Assembly (NCBI RefSeq): GCF_002760435.1
Contig: NZ_AUUU01000100.1
Span: 1 to 58,502 of the forward strand
Direction of reading: 5' to 3'
DNA length: 58,502 nt
Source of the DNA: Clostridium sp. LS
GTDB taxonomy: Bacteria; Bacillota; Clostridia; Clostridiales; Clostridiaceae
The notes under the pieces were generated by a model. The model had not been told where the DNA came from and made no database searches. It worked only from the letters and a program-made list of their open reading frames with translations. Shown piece by piece: positions 43,871 to 53,663 of this stretch (position 1 is the stretch's first letter; each line of letters opens with the position of its first letter). Made by a program: the position numbers and the translations under genes.

Positions 43871-44488
43871 ATGGATAGCACGCTTAGATTAAAAGAAGAA
43901 CTAATAAAAAAAATGGAAGAATTGATTTCAAATAACGAGGGGCCTTTTAGTATAGTATCTGCTGATATTGATGATTTCAAAAATTTAAATAATATATATG
44001 GTAACTCTACTGGAGATGAAGTTATAAAAAAAATGATGTCAATTTTTAATAATAATTTATCTTCCACAGATATGGTTTGCAGATGTGGTGATGAATTTAA
44101 TATATTGCTCGTAAAAAAGGGTGCTGAAAGAAGTTTTATGGAATTGGAAGAAATAAGACGATACTTATCAGATAATACATTTAAATTAAAGGAAAATTCT
44201 GAAGAGAGTATCTACTTTACCTTGAGTTTTGGAGTAGCAAGTTATCCAAGAGATGCTAAGAATGTTATAGAACTTTTCAGAGTAGCTGATAGTGCTCTAT
44301 TTAGAGCAAAAGAGTTAGGAAAGAATAGAATATGCCTTTCAGAGGCTGAAAGTATGGTTTTAAAATCTAATTATTTTACTAAAACTCAACTTGACAGACT
44401 TTCTAGGCTTTCAAAAGCAACTGACAGAACTGAAGCCTTTCTGCTTAGAGAAGCTCTAGATGATTTGTTTAAGAAATATAGTAAGTAG
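43871..44488 (+). CDS. GGDEF-domain protein with a C-terminal ribbon-helix-helix-like segment
   Basis: 205 residues from ATG 43871 (TGGAGGTTATTT upstream; the earlier in-frame ATG at 43838 lacks one). Residues about 1-160 form a GGDEF domain: IVSADIDDFKNLNNIYGNST and the signature RCGDEFNILL, i.e. CGDEF with the first Gly replaced by Cys, which may lower or abolish cyclase activity. The last 45 residues (YFTKTQLDRLSRLSKATDRT then EAFLLREALDDLF) look like a ribbon-helix-helix DNA-binding unit. No membrane or sensor domain. A c-di-GMP-linked regulator is inferred. Confidence 0.75.
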   Translation: MDSTLRLKEELIKKMEELISNNEGPFSIVSADIDDFKNLNNIYGNSTGDEVIKKMMSIFNNNLSSTDMVCRCGDEFNILLVKKGAERSFMELEEIRRYLSDNTFKLKENSEESIYFTLSFGVASYPRDAKNVIELFRVADSALFRAKELGKNRICLSEAESMVLKSNYFTKTQLDRLSRLSKATDRTEAFLLREALDDLFKKYSK

Positions 44489-44523
44489 TTAATAAATATC
44501 AAATGAATATTAAACATTACTTT

Positions 44524-44572
44524 TAATGCCAGTTAAACTTTTAAAGTATTATTATAAGTTTAACTGGCATTA
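44524..44572. terminator. Bidirectional terminator
   Basis: TAATGCCAGTTAAACTT and AAGTTTAACTGGCATTA form a perfect 17-bp stem between convergent genes. Confidence 0.92.
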
Positions 44573-44584
44573 AAATTTATACAT

Positions 44585-45961
44585 TTATTTAGATTTCAAC
44601 TCATCAATATGAATAGTCGTGTACTGATCAGATTTAAGTGTTTTAACTATTTTTTGCAGAGGTGAATTTTCGTCATAAATTATATTAAGCTTGTTGTTGG
44701 AAGTATTAAAATTTATATATTGTAATTCAACATATGGATGATAATAAAAACTATGAAGTTTATCAGGGTCTTCATCATTAAGTCCATCAATTATAGATGT
44801 TGGATCTGAATTGTGTACATATCCTAATGGGGTAGGGACAAATAAGTGATAATCATCTAAGTTATATATGTTGTTTGTTGTACTGTTGAAAGGTTCGTAT
44901 ATAAATTGAAAATATTGTTCAATAACGCTCTTTTGAAGTTCGGTTTCCCCATAATGAGGACTTTCAAAATAGGAAATAGGAATATTTAAAGCACTTGCTG
45001 TATCAATTCCATTTTCCACTATGGCTCTTACATCAGATTCGGTATTATTTACATCTTTCGTCAATTCATTACCAGGCCCGCTTTTTTCATCACCATGCTG
45101 ATGAGTATAGCCATGAAGACCTATTTCGGCGCCTTTATTAATTAAATAATCTAAAAGATTAACAAAGCCTACATTTGCTATACTATTGTTTGTTAATAAA
45201 TCATTATCGATATTATCTGTAGGAGACTTAAATCTCGGAATCCAGCTAACATGAAATTTCATGTCTTGAGAATAAAGAAGATTAGCCATAAGTTTTACTT
45301 TTGTTTGATTTTGATCCACAGCATAATTGCCGCCACTACCGAAATCCTCTAATCTAATTAGGGCAACCTTATCATTATAAAGCACTGGAGAATCTTTAGG
45401 AGCTTTAATATTATCATTAAGTAAACTAATATTCTTGATTTTAAAGTTAAAAACAGCAATTAAATCGAAAATTTCTTCTATGTCCGAAATTGAAATATAA
45501 TTACTATTTTCGATATTTACTAAATTACCACGAAGAGAGCCTGTCTTAGAATTTTTTGTATAGGAATTTTTAGTTAAAGATATCGTATTATCGCTGTTAG
45601 ATATTGAAATTTTATTGTCTAAAATATCAAGTTTATAATTAAGTTTTGAACAGATGAAATCAAGTGGTAAGTAATATCTTTGGGATTTAAGTAACATAGG
45701 AACATTAGTAATGTTAGATTCATCTAGAATATTTAAACTTACACCGCTAACCTTTGTTATTGGCCTATCTTCAAAACTAATTTTTGGAGTATATGAACTT
45801 TTAAAATTATCATCTGGAAGTGAACTGGCATAAACAACATTATTTATAACAGTAATGTCTTTATCAAAAAATTTATAATAAAAAAGTGGATGAGAGAATA
45901 TGAATATAGATAATAATATTGGCAATATAAAGATAATTAATAAATTTTTTTTCTTTCGCAT
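44585..45961 (-). CDS. DUF2334-type deacetylase-like envelope protein
   Basis: 458 residues from MRKKKNLL; AGGGGGAAAAATT supports this start over one 75 bp upstream. An N-terminal membrane helix (about 5-25) anchors it outside. Residues about 85-170 resemble a copper-amine-oxidase-N/stalk domain (RYYLPLDFICSKLNYKLDIL). The rest is DUF2334, related to polysaccharide deacetylases: VALIRLEDFGSGG, then GAEIGLHGYTHQHGD and FESPHYG. The metal-binding Asp and His are present. Likely acts on a wall or surface glycan. Confidence 0.8.
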   Translation of the reverse strand: MRKKKNLLIIFILPILLSIFIFSHPLFYYKFFDKDITVINNVVYASSLPDDNFKSSYTPKISFEDRPITKVSGVSLNILDESNITNVPMLLKSQRYYLPLDFICSKLNYKLDILDNKISISNSDNTISLTKNSYTKNSKTGSLRGNLVNIENSNYISISDIEEIFDLIAVFNFKIKNISLLNDNIKAPKDSPVLYNDKVALIRLEDFGSGGNYAVDQNQTKVKLMANLLYSQDMKFHVSWIPRFKSPTDNIDNDLLTNNSIANVGFVNLLDYLINKGAEIGLHGYTHQHGDEKSGPGNELTKDVNNTESDVRAIVENGIDTASALNIPISYFESPHYGETELQKSVIEQYFQFIYEPFNSTTNNIYNLDDYHLFVPTPLGYVHNSDPTSIIDGLNDEDPDKLHSFYYHPYVELQYINFNTSNNKLNIIYDENSPLQKIVKTLKSDQYTTIHIDELKSK

Positions 45962-46117
45962 AATTTTTCCCCCTAATTGTGTAGAAAATATTTTCCTAAA
46001 ATATTTTAGTACAAGTTTGTGACAAATAGTTGTCATAACATAAGGGGGGTGTATTTTATTACCATATTATAAAAAGAATACATTATAATAATATATTAGT
46101 TTTTATGCCTTATTGAA

Positions 46118-46912
46118 TTAGAATTTAGATAATATATTTTTTATTTTTGTAAAAGCACCTTGACTTGAAGGGCCTATATATCTTTTCTTTGGATATTTAT
46201 CTTCGACAGCTTTAATATATTTATCAATTATGGAATTGATATTCGTGGATTCAGTTAATTTAAAGAATGCATATTGTTTCTTCTCTAATAATTTTAAATT
46301 TTTTTTAAAATAAGAATCAATTCTCATCCAGTTAAATTGTTTGGATATATTTTTTTGATTAAAACCAGTAGCATAACTGCCAGGTTCAATGAGAATTACA
46401 GGGATATTAACATCCTTAAGTTCTTTTAATTCTTCATTTAAAGATGGTCCTATAGCTTCCAGTGAGAATTTAGTTGCACAGTATGGAGATAGAAATGGTA
46501 TAGGAGAACGCCCAGCCAGGGATGATAAGAAAATTATTCTCCCTTCTTTTCTTTTAATCATTTGTTTTAAAACTAACTGAGTTAATTCAATCGGAGCAAA
46601 CACATTGGTTTCGAATGTATTTCTATAACTATTAACGTCTATCTCAGCTACTGAGCCAGAATCACCAATGGCAGCATTATTTATTAAAACATCAATGTGA
46701 ATAGACATTACTTTTAACCGGTCATTGTCACATAAAATGTCTAATTTAAAGCTTTCAAGAGGAAGATTATATTTCTTATTTAGTGCATTTAACTTATCTG
46801 CTTGTTCTTTTGTATGCGTTGTTGCATACACATAGTGGCCTCTATTTGCTAATGTAATTGCTGCTTCACGTCCAAGGCCTGAACCACAGCCAGTAATTAG
46901 AATTTTTTTCAT
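46118..46912 (-). CDS. Short-chain dehydrogenase/reductase
   Basis: 264 residues; the ATG at 46912 is chosen over an upstream GTG because TTAAGGTGATAA spaces it well. NAD(P) motif TGCGSGLGREAA, then NNAAIGDSG, the active-site Ser in FLSSLAG and the Tyr-Lys pair in SPYCATKFSLE. A classic SDR; the substrate is unknown. No operon partner is apparent between the two deacetylase-like genes. Confidence 0.85.
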   Translation of the reverse strand: MKKILITGCGSGLGREAAITLANRGHYVYATTHTKEQADKLNALNKKYNLPLESFKLDILCDNDRLKVMSIHIDVLINNAAIGDSGSVAEIDVNSYRNTFETNVFAPIELTQLVLKQMIKRKEGRIIFLSSLAGRSPIPFLSPYCATKFSLEAIGPSLNEELKELKDVNIPVILIEPGSYATGFNQKNISKQFNWMRIDSYFKKNLKLLEKKQYAFFKLTESTNINSIIDKYIKAVEDKYPKKRYIGPSSQGAFTKIKNILSKF

Positions 46913-47168
46913 TATTATCACCTTAATTCATTTCAGATTTAATTAAAAATGTTACATATAAATTAATTTTAGAAAAAAATTAATAAATATGCATTTGTAA
47001 AAGTAAATAAAATTATATAGTTCAATTTAAATATACAGGCGTAAATTTACTGTTTTTTATATTTAATAAAAGTGTTTAAAATTAACAGAAATAAAAGCAT
47101 TTAATAAAGTAAACAATAAGAAATAAAGAAATTATATCATTAAGATAAATGTTACTAAGGAGGAAAAA

Positions 47169-47936
47169 ATGAAAAATAAGTTTAAATATGTTTTAGTAAG
47201 TTTTATAAGTTTATTTTTTATTATCTCTATATTTGATGAAAATATAAGCAGTGCTATGACATCCTCTATTCTATTGAATAATGAGCAATGTCTGGAAAGC
47301 AAGGCAATTGCTGAAGAGGATAAAAAAATAATTTATTTAACTTTTGATGATGGACCTAGTTATAAAGTAACTAGCAAGGTTCTAGATATATTAAAAGAAA
47401 ATGAAGTAAAAGCGACTTTTTTTCTGATAGGCAGTCAAATAAAAGATAAAGAAGATGTGGTAAAGAGAATATACAACGAAGGGCACAGTATTGGTCTTCA
47501 TACATATACTCATAATTTTAGAAAGATTTATTGTAACGAAGATAGGTTCATACAGGAAATGATGTTTTGTCGAAGCGAAATTCAAGAAGTTATTGGAGTT
47601 GCACCAAATATAATACGATTCCCGGGTGGTAGTTACAAGCATTTAAGTAAAAATTATTTAAAAAAATTACATGATAATAATTTCAGAGTATATGATTGGA
47701 ATGTGGATAACTGCGATGGCTTAAATCCAAAGATTCAACCGTATAATTTATATGTAAAAGCTATAAAAGGAAGCGATAAACTTGATAATATTATATTGCT
47801 TTTGCATTGTACTGATATGAATAAAAATACATGCAAAGCACTTCCTAAAATAATAGATTACTATAAGTCCCAAGGATATGAGTTTAGGATTATTACAGAT
47901 GAAACAGCAGAATTATATTTTCCAATAAAAAAATAA
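47169..47936 (+). CDS. Secreted polysaccharide deacetylase (NodB domain)
   Basis: 255 residues with an N-terminal hydrophobic signal (about 5-28). NodB motifs: LTFDDGPSYK (metal Asp), SIGLHTYTHNF (two metal His), RFPGGSYK, DWNVDNCDG and ILLLHCTD near the end. It probably deacetylates peptidoglycan or another wall glycan, as PdaA-like enzymes do in spore cortex making. Starts after AAGGAGGAAAAA. Confidence 0.88.
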   Translation: MKNKFKYVLVSFISLFFIISIFDENISSAMTSSILLNNEQCLESKAIAEEDKKIIYLTFDDGPSYKVTSKVLDILKENEVKATFFLIGSQIKDKEDVVKRIYNEGHSIGLHTYTHNFRKIYCNEDRFIQEMMFCRSEIQEVIGVAPNIIRFPGGSYKHLSKNYLKKLHDNNFRVYDWNVDNCDGLNPKIQPYNLYVKAIKGSDKLDNIILLLHCTDMNKNTCKALPKIIDYYKSQGYEFRIITDETAELYFPIKK

Positions 47937-48183
47937 GTATTAGTAAGCATTTACTAGAAATTGAGTACCGCAACATTTACATAATTTTATTGTATATTAG
48001 TTTTGCTATGTTTTTAGCGGTTGATTTGCAAGCTCCTTTTATTTCAAATAAGTTAAAATAATGAATACAATTTTTAATGAATGTCATACTACTTATATAA
48101 GGCGCACTGCTCTATATGAAACTCGACTTTTTTAGTTAATTTATTAGGCCTATTATTTGGTTAAAGAAAGAAGGTTAAATACT

Positions 48184-49599
48184 TTGAATGTCTCATCTAA
48201 TTATCAAGAAAATATTCAGTTAATTCATTCACATTTAGCAATAGATAAAAGTTTTGATATTGTTGAAAGACCATTTGTAGTAGGGGGGAGAAATTCTGTT
48301 CTGTATTTTTTAAATGGATTTATTAAAGATAATATTATGGAGGAGATATTAAAATCATTTTTTAAGATAACTCCTGAGACTATGAATTCATATGCAACAA
48401 TAAATGATTTCATAAATAATGAAGTTAGCCATGTGTCTGTTAAAGGTGAAACTGATTTAGATAAAATTGTTTTAGCATTATTAACAGGTCAAACAATAAT
48501 GTTTATTGAAGGTTATCCTGCATTTGTAATTTTGGATTTACGTACTTACCCAGGGGCAGATTCATCAAAACCCGAAAAAGAAAAAACCTTAAGAGGTGGA
48601 AGAGACGGCTTTATTGAAAAATTAGTATTTAACTGTGATTTTATCAGGAGGAGAATACGAGATCCTAGATTAGTTATGGAAATACATCAAATAGGAGATG
48701 TATCAAAGACAGATGTTTGCCTTGCATTTATAGATGGAGTTGCAGATAAGAAAGTACACGATTTAATAGTTGAAAGTTTATCAAAAGTAGATATAAAGGC
48801 TTTGACTCTTGGCGATCGAAGTTTACTTGATACTATGTGTACAAATAATAGGTTTAATCCGTTACCAAAAGTAAGGTATACTGAAAGACCTGATATAGCG
48901 GCTGCACACATAGTTGAAGGAAAAATAATCGTCATTGTTGATAATTCACCAAATGTTATGATTCTTCCAACTGGAGTTTTTGATTTTTTACAAAACGTAA
49001 ATGATTATTATTTTCCGGTTTTTACTGGAAATTATTTAAGAATTATTAGAAATTTAGTAATGATCTCAACAATTTTATTTACCCCAATATACTTACTGTT
49101 TATAAATGGAAATATTTTTTTTTCAAGTTTTTTCAATTTTTTAAAACCTCAGGATTATTTTCCTATTCCAATGCTATACCAATTCATACTTTTAGAATTT
49201 GCTATGGATTTATTAAAGCTAGCAGGCTTAAATACCCCAAGCCCACTTGGAAGTACTATGTCTTTAATTGGAGGTTTAATTCTTGGTGAATATACAATAA
49301 AAACAGGTTGGTTTACCAATCAAGCTGTTTTATACATGGCTGTAGTAACCATGGGGGATTTCATTCAGCCTAGTATAGAAATGAATTTTGCTGTAAAATT
49401 TGCAAGAATGATTTTATTGGTACTTTCTGGATTCTTTGGTTTCTGGGGATTTATAGGCGGTATTATATTTATATTTATAATAATGGCAAGTACTAAAACA
49501 ATAGCTGGAGATAAATATTTTTATCCATTAGTACCATTTAATTGGCAAAAACTTAAAGGGGTACTGTTTAGAACAAGAATATCAAATGACGTTCAATAA
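48184..49599 (+). CDS. GerA-family spore germinant receptor A subunit
   Basis: 471 residues from a TTG after AAGAAGG; an in-frame TTG at 48157 lacks a ribosome site. The soluble N-terminal GerA domain (about 30-290, with PFVVGGRNSVLYFLNGF and EGYPAFVILDLRTYPGADSS) is followed by about five membrane segments. Such subunits pair with GerB and GerC to sense germinants in the spore inner membrane. No B or C gene follows; NhaA is next. It is either an orphan or partners with subunits elsewhere. Confidence 0.9.
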   Translation: MNVSSNYQENIQLIHSHLAIDKSFDIVERPFVVGGRNSVLYFLNGFIKDNIMEEILKSFFKITPETMNSYATINDFINNEVSHVSVKGETDLDKIVLALLTGQTIMFIEGYPAFVILDLRTYPGADSSKPEKEKTLRGGRDGFIEKLVFNCDFIRRRIRDPRLVMEIHQIGDVSKTDVCLAFIDGVADKKVHDLIVESLSKVDIKALTLGDRSLLDTMCTNNRFNPLPKVRYTERPDIAAAHIVEGKIIVIVDNSPNVMILPTGVFDFLQNVNDYYFPVFTGNYLRIIRNLVMISTILFTPIYLLFINGNIFFSSFFNFLKPQDYFPIPMLYQFILLEFAMDLLKLAGLNTPSPLGSTMSLIGGLILGEYTIKTGWFTNQAVLYMAVVTMGDFIQPSIEMNFAVKFARMILLVLSGFFGFWGFIGGIIFIFIIMASTKTIAGDKYFYPLVPFNWQKLKGVLFRTRISNDVQ

Positions 49600-49758
49600 G
49601 TGCATTGAGTGCAAAGCCATTTAGAAGCTATAATACGGTGAGATTTTATGAATACTTGATTATTATCATAATATATACTATAATTAATGCGATAATAAAA
49701 AGTAAATATAACTAGATACGGTTGGACAAATTTATATTTGTTTTCAAGCAATTAGTTT

Positions 49759-49800
49759 CTGGGGTGGGAAACTCTTTTTTGAGTATTCCCACTTTTTTTG
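49759..49800 (+). terminator. Terminator hairpin, near-copy of one at 11371
   Basis: GTGGGAAACT pairs with GAGTATTCCCAC around CTTTTTT, followed by a T-run; CTGGGGTGG at its start and the loop match the element at 11371. Confidence 0.8.
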
Positions 49801-49858
49801 TTTAATTTTTTTCAGTGAGGATTTAAATAATAATTAATTAAAAGAAAGGATATGAGAT

Positions 49859-51067
49859 ATGAAGGATAAGATTAAAAACAAAGTTTTAAGTCCATTTTTA
49901 TATTTTTTTAGAAGTGAATCTTCAAGTGGAATAATACTTTTAATATGTGCTATTGCTGCAGTTATAATTGCGAACTCAAGTTTTGCAGAAATATACGAAC
50001 ATATACTTCATACATATGTAACTGTTGGATATGAAAAATTCTCTTTATCAATGTCAATTCTTCATTGGATTAATGATGGATTAATGGCTATATTTTTCTT
50101 AGTAGTTGGTATGGAAATAAAGAGAGAAGTAGTATTTGGAGAGCTTAAATCATTTAAGAAAACAATACTTCCGATCTCAGCAGCTATAGGAGGAATGGTA
50201 GTACCTGCAATTATTTATGCATTATTTAATTATAACGACCCAACTATCACAGGATGGGGAATACCAATGGCAACTGATATAGCATTTGCTATTGGAATGC
50301 TTTCCTTAGTTGCAAAAAATGCACCTAAAGGTATAATTGTTTTTCTTACAGCCTTAGCTATAGTTGATGATTTGGGAGCTATTATAGTAATAGCAGTATT
50401 TTATAATAGTCAGATTTCATTGTTAGCTCTTGGTATAGGATTAATAGTTTTTATTGCACTGTTATTAGCTAATAAATTCAAAGTTAAATATACATCTGTT
50501 TATATTATTTTGGGTTTAATTTTATGGGTTTGCCTTCTAAAATCGGGCATACATTCAACAATTGCCGGAGTTTTACTTGGAATGACATTGCCAATTGGAG
50601 AAAATATTCACAAATTTAAAAATTCCATATTATATAAGCTTGAACACACTTTAACACCTTGGTCTAGCTTTGTAATTATGCCAATATTTGCTTTCGCAAA
50701 TGCAGGTATAACAATCAACGCTGATAGTTTTTCAAGTAATATATTTTCGCCAGCATGTTTGGGAATTATATTTGGTCTCTTTATAGGCAAACAAATAGGT
50801 ATATTTGGAACTTCATATATTTTAGTAAAATTAAAAATTGCTAAGTTTCCATCGAGTGTAACAAAAAGACATTTATATGGTGCAAGTGTCCTTGGCGGTA
50901 TTGGATTCACTATGTCAATATTTGTTTCATCGTTATCATTTACAGATACAACTATATTATCTATGGCAAAAATGAGCATTATGATTGCTTCAATTTTAGC
51001 AGCAATATATGGAACCATAGTTTTTAAAGTTATAAAGACAAAAAGTAGAAAAATAAGTACATTTTAA
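49859..51067 (+). CDS. nhaA: NhaA Na+/H+ antiporter
   Basis: 402 residues, twelve predicted membrane segments. The essential Asp pair is in ALAIVDDLGAIIVIA, and MATDIAFAIGMLSL, GIHSTIAGVLLGM and IGFTMSIFVSSLSF are hallmark segments. It exports Na+ in exchange for H+ and helps in alkaline or salt stress, fitting the osmolyte locus at 39-42 kb. Starts after AAAGGATATGAGAT. Confidence 0.93.
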   Translation: MKDKIKNKVLSPFLYFFRSESSSGIILLICAIAAVIIANSSFAEIYEHILHTYVTVGYEKFSLSMSILHWINDGLMAIFFLVVGMEIKREVVFGELKSFKKTILPISAAIGGMVVPAIIYALFNYNDPTITGWGIPMATDIAFAIGMLSLVAKNAPKGIIVFLTALAIVDDLGAIIVIAVFYNSQISLLALGIGLIVFIALLLANKFKVKYTSVYIILGLILWVCLLKSGIHSTIAGVLLGMTLPIGENIHKFKNSILYKLEHTLTPWSSFVIMPIFAFANAGITINADSFSSNIFSPACLGIIFGLFIGKQIGIFGTSYILVKLKIAKFPSSVTKRHLYGASVLGGIGFTMSIFVSSLSFTDTTILSMAKMSIMIASILAAIYGTIVFKVIKTKSRKISTF

Positions 51068-51195
51068 ATAACTGCAATCAGGAACTTTTAAAAAGAGTTT
51101 CGAAATAATTTTATAAAATTAAATTTATCTTTTAAAGAACTGCTAACAAGTTGATAAGTTTATGTTATTATTTCAAATATTTATAGAGAGGAATG

Positions 51196-51225
51196 TTGAT
51201 GAATTCTAAATTAAGACAATAATAT
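51196..51225 (+). promoter_or_regulatory. Probable promoter of the structured non-coding element
   Basis: TTGATG (51196) and TAATAT (51220) with 18 nt between, just upstream of the hairpin-rich region that ends in a terminator at 51851-51877. A housekeeping-type promoter is inferred. Confidence 0.4.
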
Positions 51226-51234
51226 CTATAATAA

Positions 51235-51880
51235 AGCTTTTCTATTAAGTTAATTTATAGCTCGCTTTCGCTCAAACAAAGGAAGAAAAACACAAGCTAG
51301 GTGAAGAAAGTGGTATTTCTATTTATAAATGCTAGTCATAAAGTACATGCTAATATCAGGATAGGTGTATAGCTTACATTTTTCATTGATTTTATTGCCT
51401 GCGGCAGCAAGGAAATTGTCCTAGCCCTAAAGGGCTGTGACAATTAAAAATATATTTGTTAGAGCTACAGCTCTAACCTATTAGTATTTTCATTTAATTA
51501 TTAGAATGTTATTAATGTAATCCATATTATATTTTGTTTATAAGTATGTAGTTAATTTGTTTACTCTATAAATAGATAGATTTGTTATAGTTACATACGT
51601 ACTTACTGTAATATGAGACTCTAATAAGAGAAATTATTTGGGCGCTTAATCCATCACCCAAAAAAGGACAAGTCATACAGCAAGAACTTCTAGACTTAGA
51701 TGAATTTTCCGGCAAGCTTCAACTTCATCTAAGTCAAGAATTTCTAGGCATTAGACTAGTCCTTTATTTGGGTACCCGATGGGCGCAGAAGGCATGCACA
51801 CTTCGCTAGAATAAGTCGTTGTCCCGTAAATGTCCAAGCTAAAATATTAAAGGCCATGAACTTTTTATGGTCTTTTTGTG
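51235..51880 (+). ncRNA. Candidate large structured RNA, copy A
   Basis: About 640 nt without a credible reading frame, built of successive hairpins: AATTGTC..GACAATT enclosing AGCCCT/AGGGCT (51414-51445), GTTAGAGCT/AGCTCTAAC (51459-51478) and a 132-nt hairpin at 51651-51782. A terminator (AGGCCAT/ATGGTCT then T-run) ends it on the plus strand. An inverted second copy lies at 57561-58225: the 19-mer TGCCTGCGGCAGCAAGGAA (51396) is identical, as are TCAAACAAAGGA and GGACAAGTCAT, while stems between differ yet still pair. In size it recalls ornate RNAs such as ROOL or GOLLD; identity was not checked. Confidence 0.6.
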
Positions 51881-51899
51881 TTTATAAAGATTTTGAAAA

Positions 51900-52660
51900 T
51901 TGAAGGTTTTTCCTTAATTTCAGCTGGGACACTTCGGGAAACGTTATTTAGCTAAATGTACATGCCTTCTTTGCTGTATTAGAGTTTCTTGATGAAGATG
52001 ATGGAGAAGGTGTTACTATAGTTTTTGGTGTATTGTAATACTGGAGATAATGCTGCATGCGCAGATAAGAGTTTTTATTAAAATGTAAGAATGTGAAGAG
52101 AAAGTTAATGTTTTTATTTTCCTATGACGATTCTTTAAATTTACTTCTAAATTTTAACTTCAGAAAGAGTCAATACGTAATTCCAAGGAGCTTTGCTCCA
52201 GTGGAATTACATTGACACTTTCTTCATAGATTAATTTAGATGCAGTGATAGGATTAAAGGCTGCGCCTTAAATCCTATGAACCATAGAAAGCATATGGAA
52301 TATAGATTGCTCTAAAGATTATGGAGAGGTACTATTGGTTTATTACACGATTTATGGAGAAGTGATGCATATGCATAAGAAAAGGGCGCCTTGGACTTGC
52401 CCTCACAAGATAGAGATAAGATTTATTGGAAAGTGAAGGCAGGTCCACAATGTACATACTTACCTGCTACTCCTTACTAGTAATGGCGTTCTTTCCGCTT
52501 AAGAAATCCAATCACTAAAAATAATATAAATAGATATAAGAGGTAATTATTTTTAATGATTCGGTTTCTTTCGCTTCAATAACACTCATTACTAATAAGG
52601 ACAGGCAGAAAAGCAAGTACATTGACGGCGCCCTGTGAAATAAAAGTATTGGAAATAGAA
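51900..52660 (+). repeat. Second hairpin-rich non-coding module, copy A
   Basis: No coding frame was found. Hairpins: 52162-52223 (GAAAGAGTCAAT/ATTGACACTTTC with GGAGC/GCTCC top), 52248-52278 (ATAGGATTAAAGGC/GCCTTAAATCCTAT), 52391-52448 (TGGACTTGCCCTCAC/GTGAAGGCAGGTCCA) and 52501-52572 (AATCCAATCACTAAAAATAA with TTATTTTTAATGATTCGG). Blocks recur inverted in 57228-57480 and 58313-58437. GGGCGCC at 52384 and GGCGCCC at 52627 may close an outer helix. It may be part of one long RNA with the module before it, or a separate RNA. Confidence 0.5.
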
Positions 52661-52806
52661 ATTATGATGATGCGCAGTCTGTATATATTGTGTAGATATA
52701 TTATTGTAAGGTTATATAAAAAGATATTTAAATTTTTTAATAATAATATCAAAAGAAGTTTATAAAAGAGGTTACAAATAAGAATAGAAAGGATAAAGAA
52801 TAAAAT

Positions 52807-52838
52807 AAAAAGATACTATCTATCTTAGTATCTTTTTA
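52807..52838 (-). terminator. Terminator overlapping the end of the exported 110-residue gene
   Basis: AAAAAGATACTA and TAGTATCTTTTT form a perfect 12-bp stem; the last codons of the gene at 52820 lie inside it. Confidence 0.88.
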
Positions 52839-53152
52839 GAAAAAATCACCTCTCCATTACCGAGTATAAGAATAGTGTATCCATCTTTAAGAGTGGCTAA
52901 ATCATATTTTCTTGATTGGGCTGTTAAGCGAAAGAATTGAATTAAACTAGGCTTAGAATCAAAAATTGCTACGAAAGCACGTTCGTTAAAAGAATTATTT
53001 TGAACAGTATAATCAATATCAGGGGATAAATTTAAATCATATATTGTATACATACCTTGTTTAATAATGTTGTTTATACCGATACAATATGTTGCGTTAT
53101 TAGTAAACGAAAAACATAAAAAAAGTGAAAGTACAAAAATAAACTTTTTCAT
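52820..53152 (-). CDS. Small secreted protein, paralogue of the next gene
   Basis: 110 residues with a signal peptide (about 1-22). The mature part reads IIKQGMYTIYDLNLSPDIDY then TVQN, and ends with LKDGYTILILGNGEVI. It shares YTxxDxNLxPxxxYTVQN, KYxLxxLxDxYxLxIxGxGxVI with the protein at 53211, so the two are tandem duplicates. The domain is small and beta-rich. I do not recognise the family. Confidence 0.7.
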   Translation of the reverse strand: MKKFIFVLSLFLCFSFTNNATYCIGINNIIKQGMYTIYDLNLSPDIDYTVQNNSFNERAFVAIFDSKPSLIQFFRLTAQSRKYDLATLKDGYTILILGNGEVIFSKKILR

Positions 53153-53210
53153 AATATTAACACCTACTTTATAGAATTAAAAAGGTAAACTATATTATAA
53201 GTAATATAGT

Positions 53211-53528
53211 TTAGGATATAATAACTTTACCTTTACCAACAATGCTCAATATATAGTCATCACGCAGAGGTTCTAAATTATATTTTTTTGATAATGGCTC
53301 TAACTCAATAGATTGATGTACAATTTCATTAGAGTCGGAAATTAGTAAATAAATATATTCATTAGGCGAAATATTCTGTACAGTATAAGCAGTATTTGGA
53401 TATAAGTTTATATCTTTTAATGTATAAATACCTTTACTTAAAGTTTGAGGTTGAGTTAAGGAATGGGCAATAACTATATTAAGTGACAGAAATAAAAAAA
53501 TAAAGAATGCAATAAAAAATCTTTTCAT
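53211..53528 (-). CDS. Small secreted protein, tandem paralogue
   Basis: 105 residues from MKRFFIAFF; GATGAGGTG supports 53528 over an ATG 21 bp upstream. It has a signal peptide (about 1-22) and a mature beta-rich domain with GIYTLKDINLYPNTAYTVQN and IVGKGKVIIS. It lies 58 bp before the paralogue at 52820. Function is unknown; the two may bind the cell surface or an extracellular ligand. Confidence 0.7.
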   Translation of the reverse strand: MKRFFIAFFIFLFLSLNIVIAHSLTQPQTLSKGIYTLKDINLYPNTAYTVQNISPNEYIYLLISDSNEIVHQSIELEPLSKKYNLEPLRDDYILSIVGKGKVIIS

Positions 53529-53623
53529 TTGGGATAAACACCTCATCATAGTTTTGTTATAAATAATTATAACTTGTTTAATTATTATGCGTAGTTTTGA
53601 ATAATATATTCAAAACGTAAATT

Positions 53624-53656
53624 AATTAGAATGAATTTACAACTCATTCTAATTTA
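53624..53656 (-). terminator. Terminator of the sugar-binding protein gene
   Basis: AATTAGAATGA and TCATTCTAATT form an 11-bp stem with a 9-nt loop just downstream of the stop on the minus strand. Confidence 0.75.
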
Positions 53657-53663
53657 TCATTGA

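Noticed and set aside
51396..52640. CRISPR array
   Set aside because: Hairpins differ in length and sequence and there are no equal-length repeats with unique spacers.
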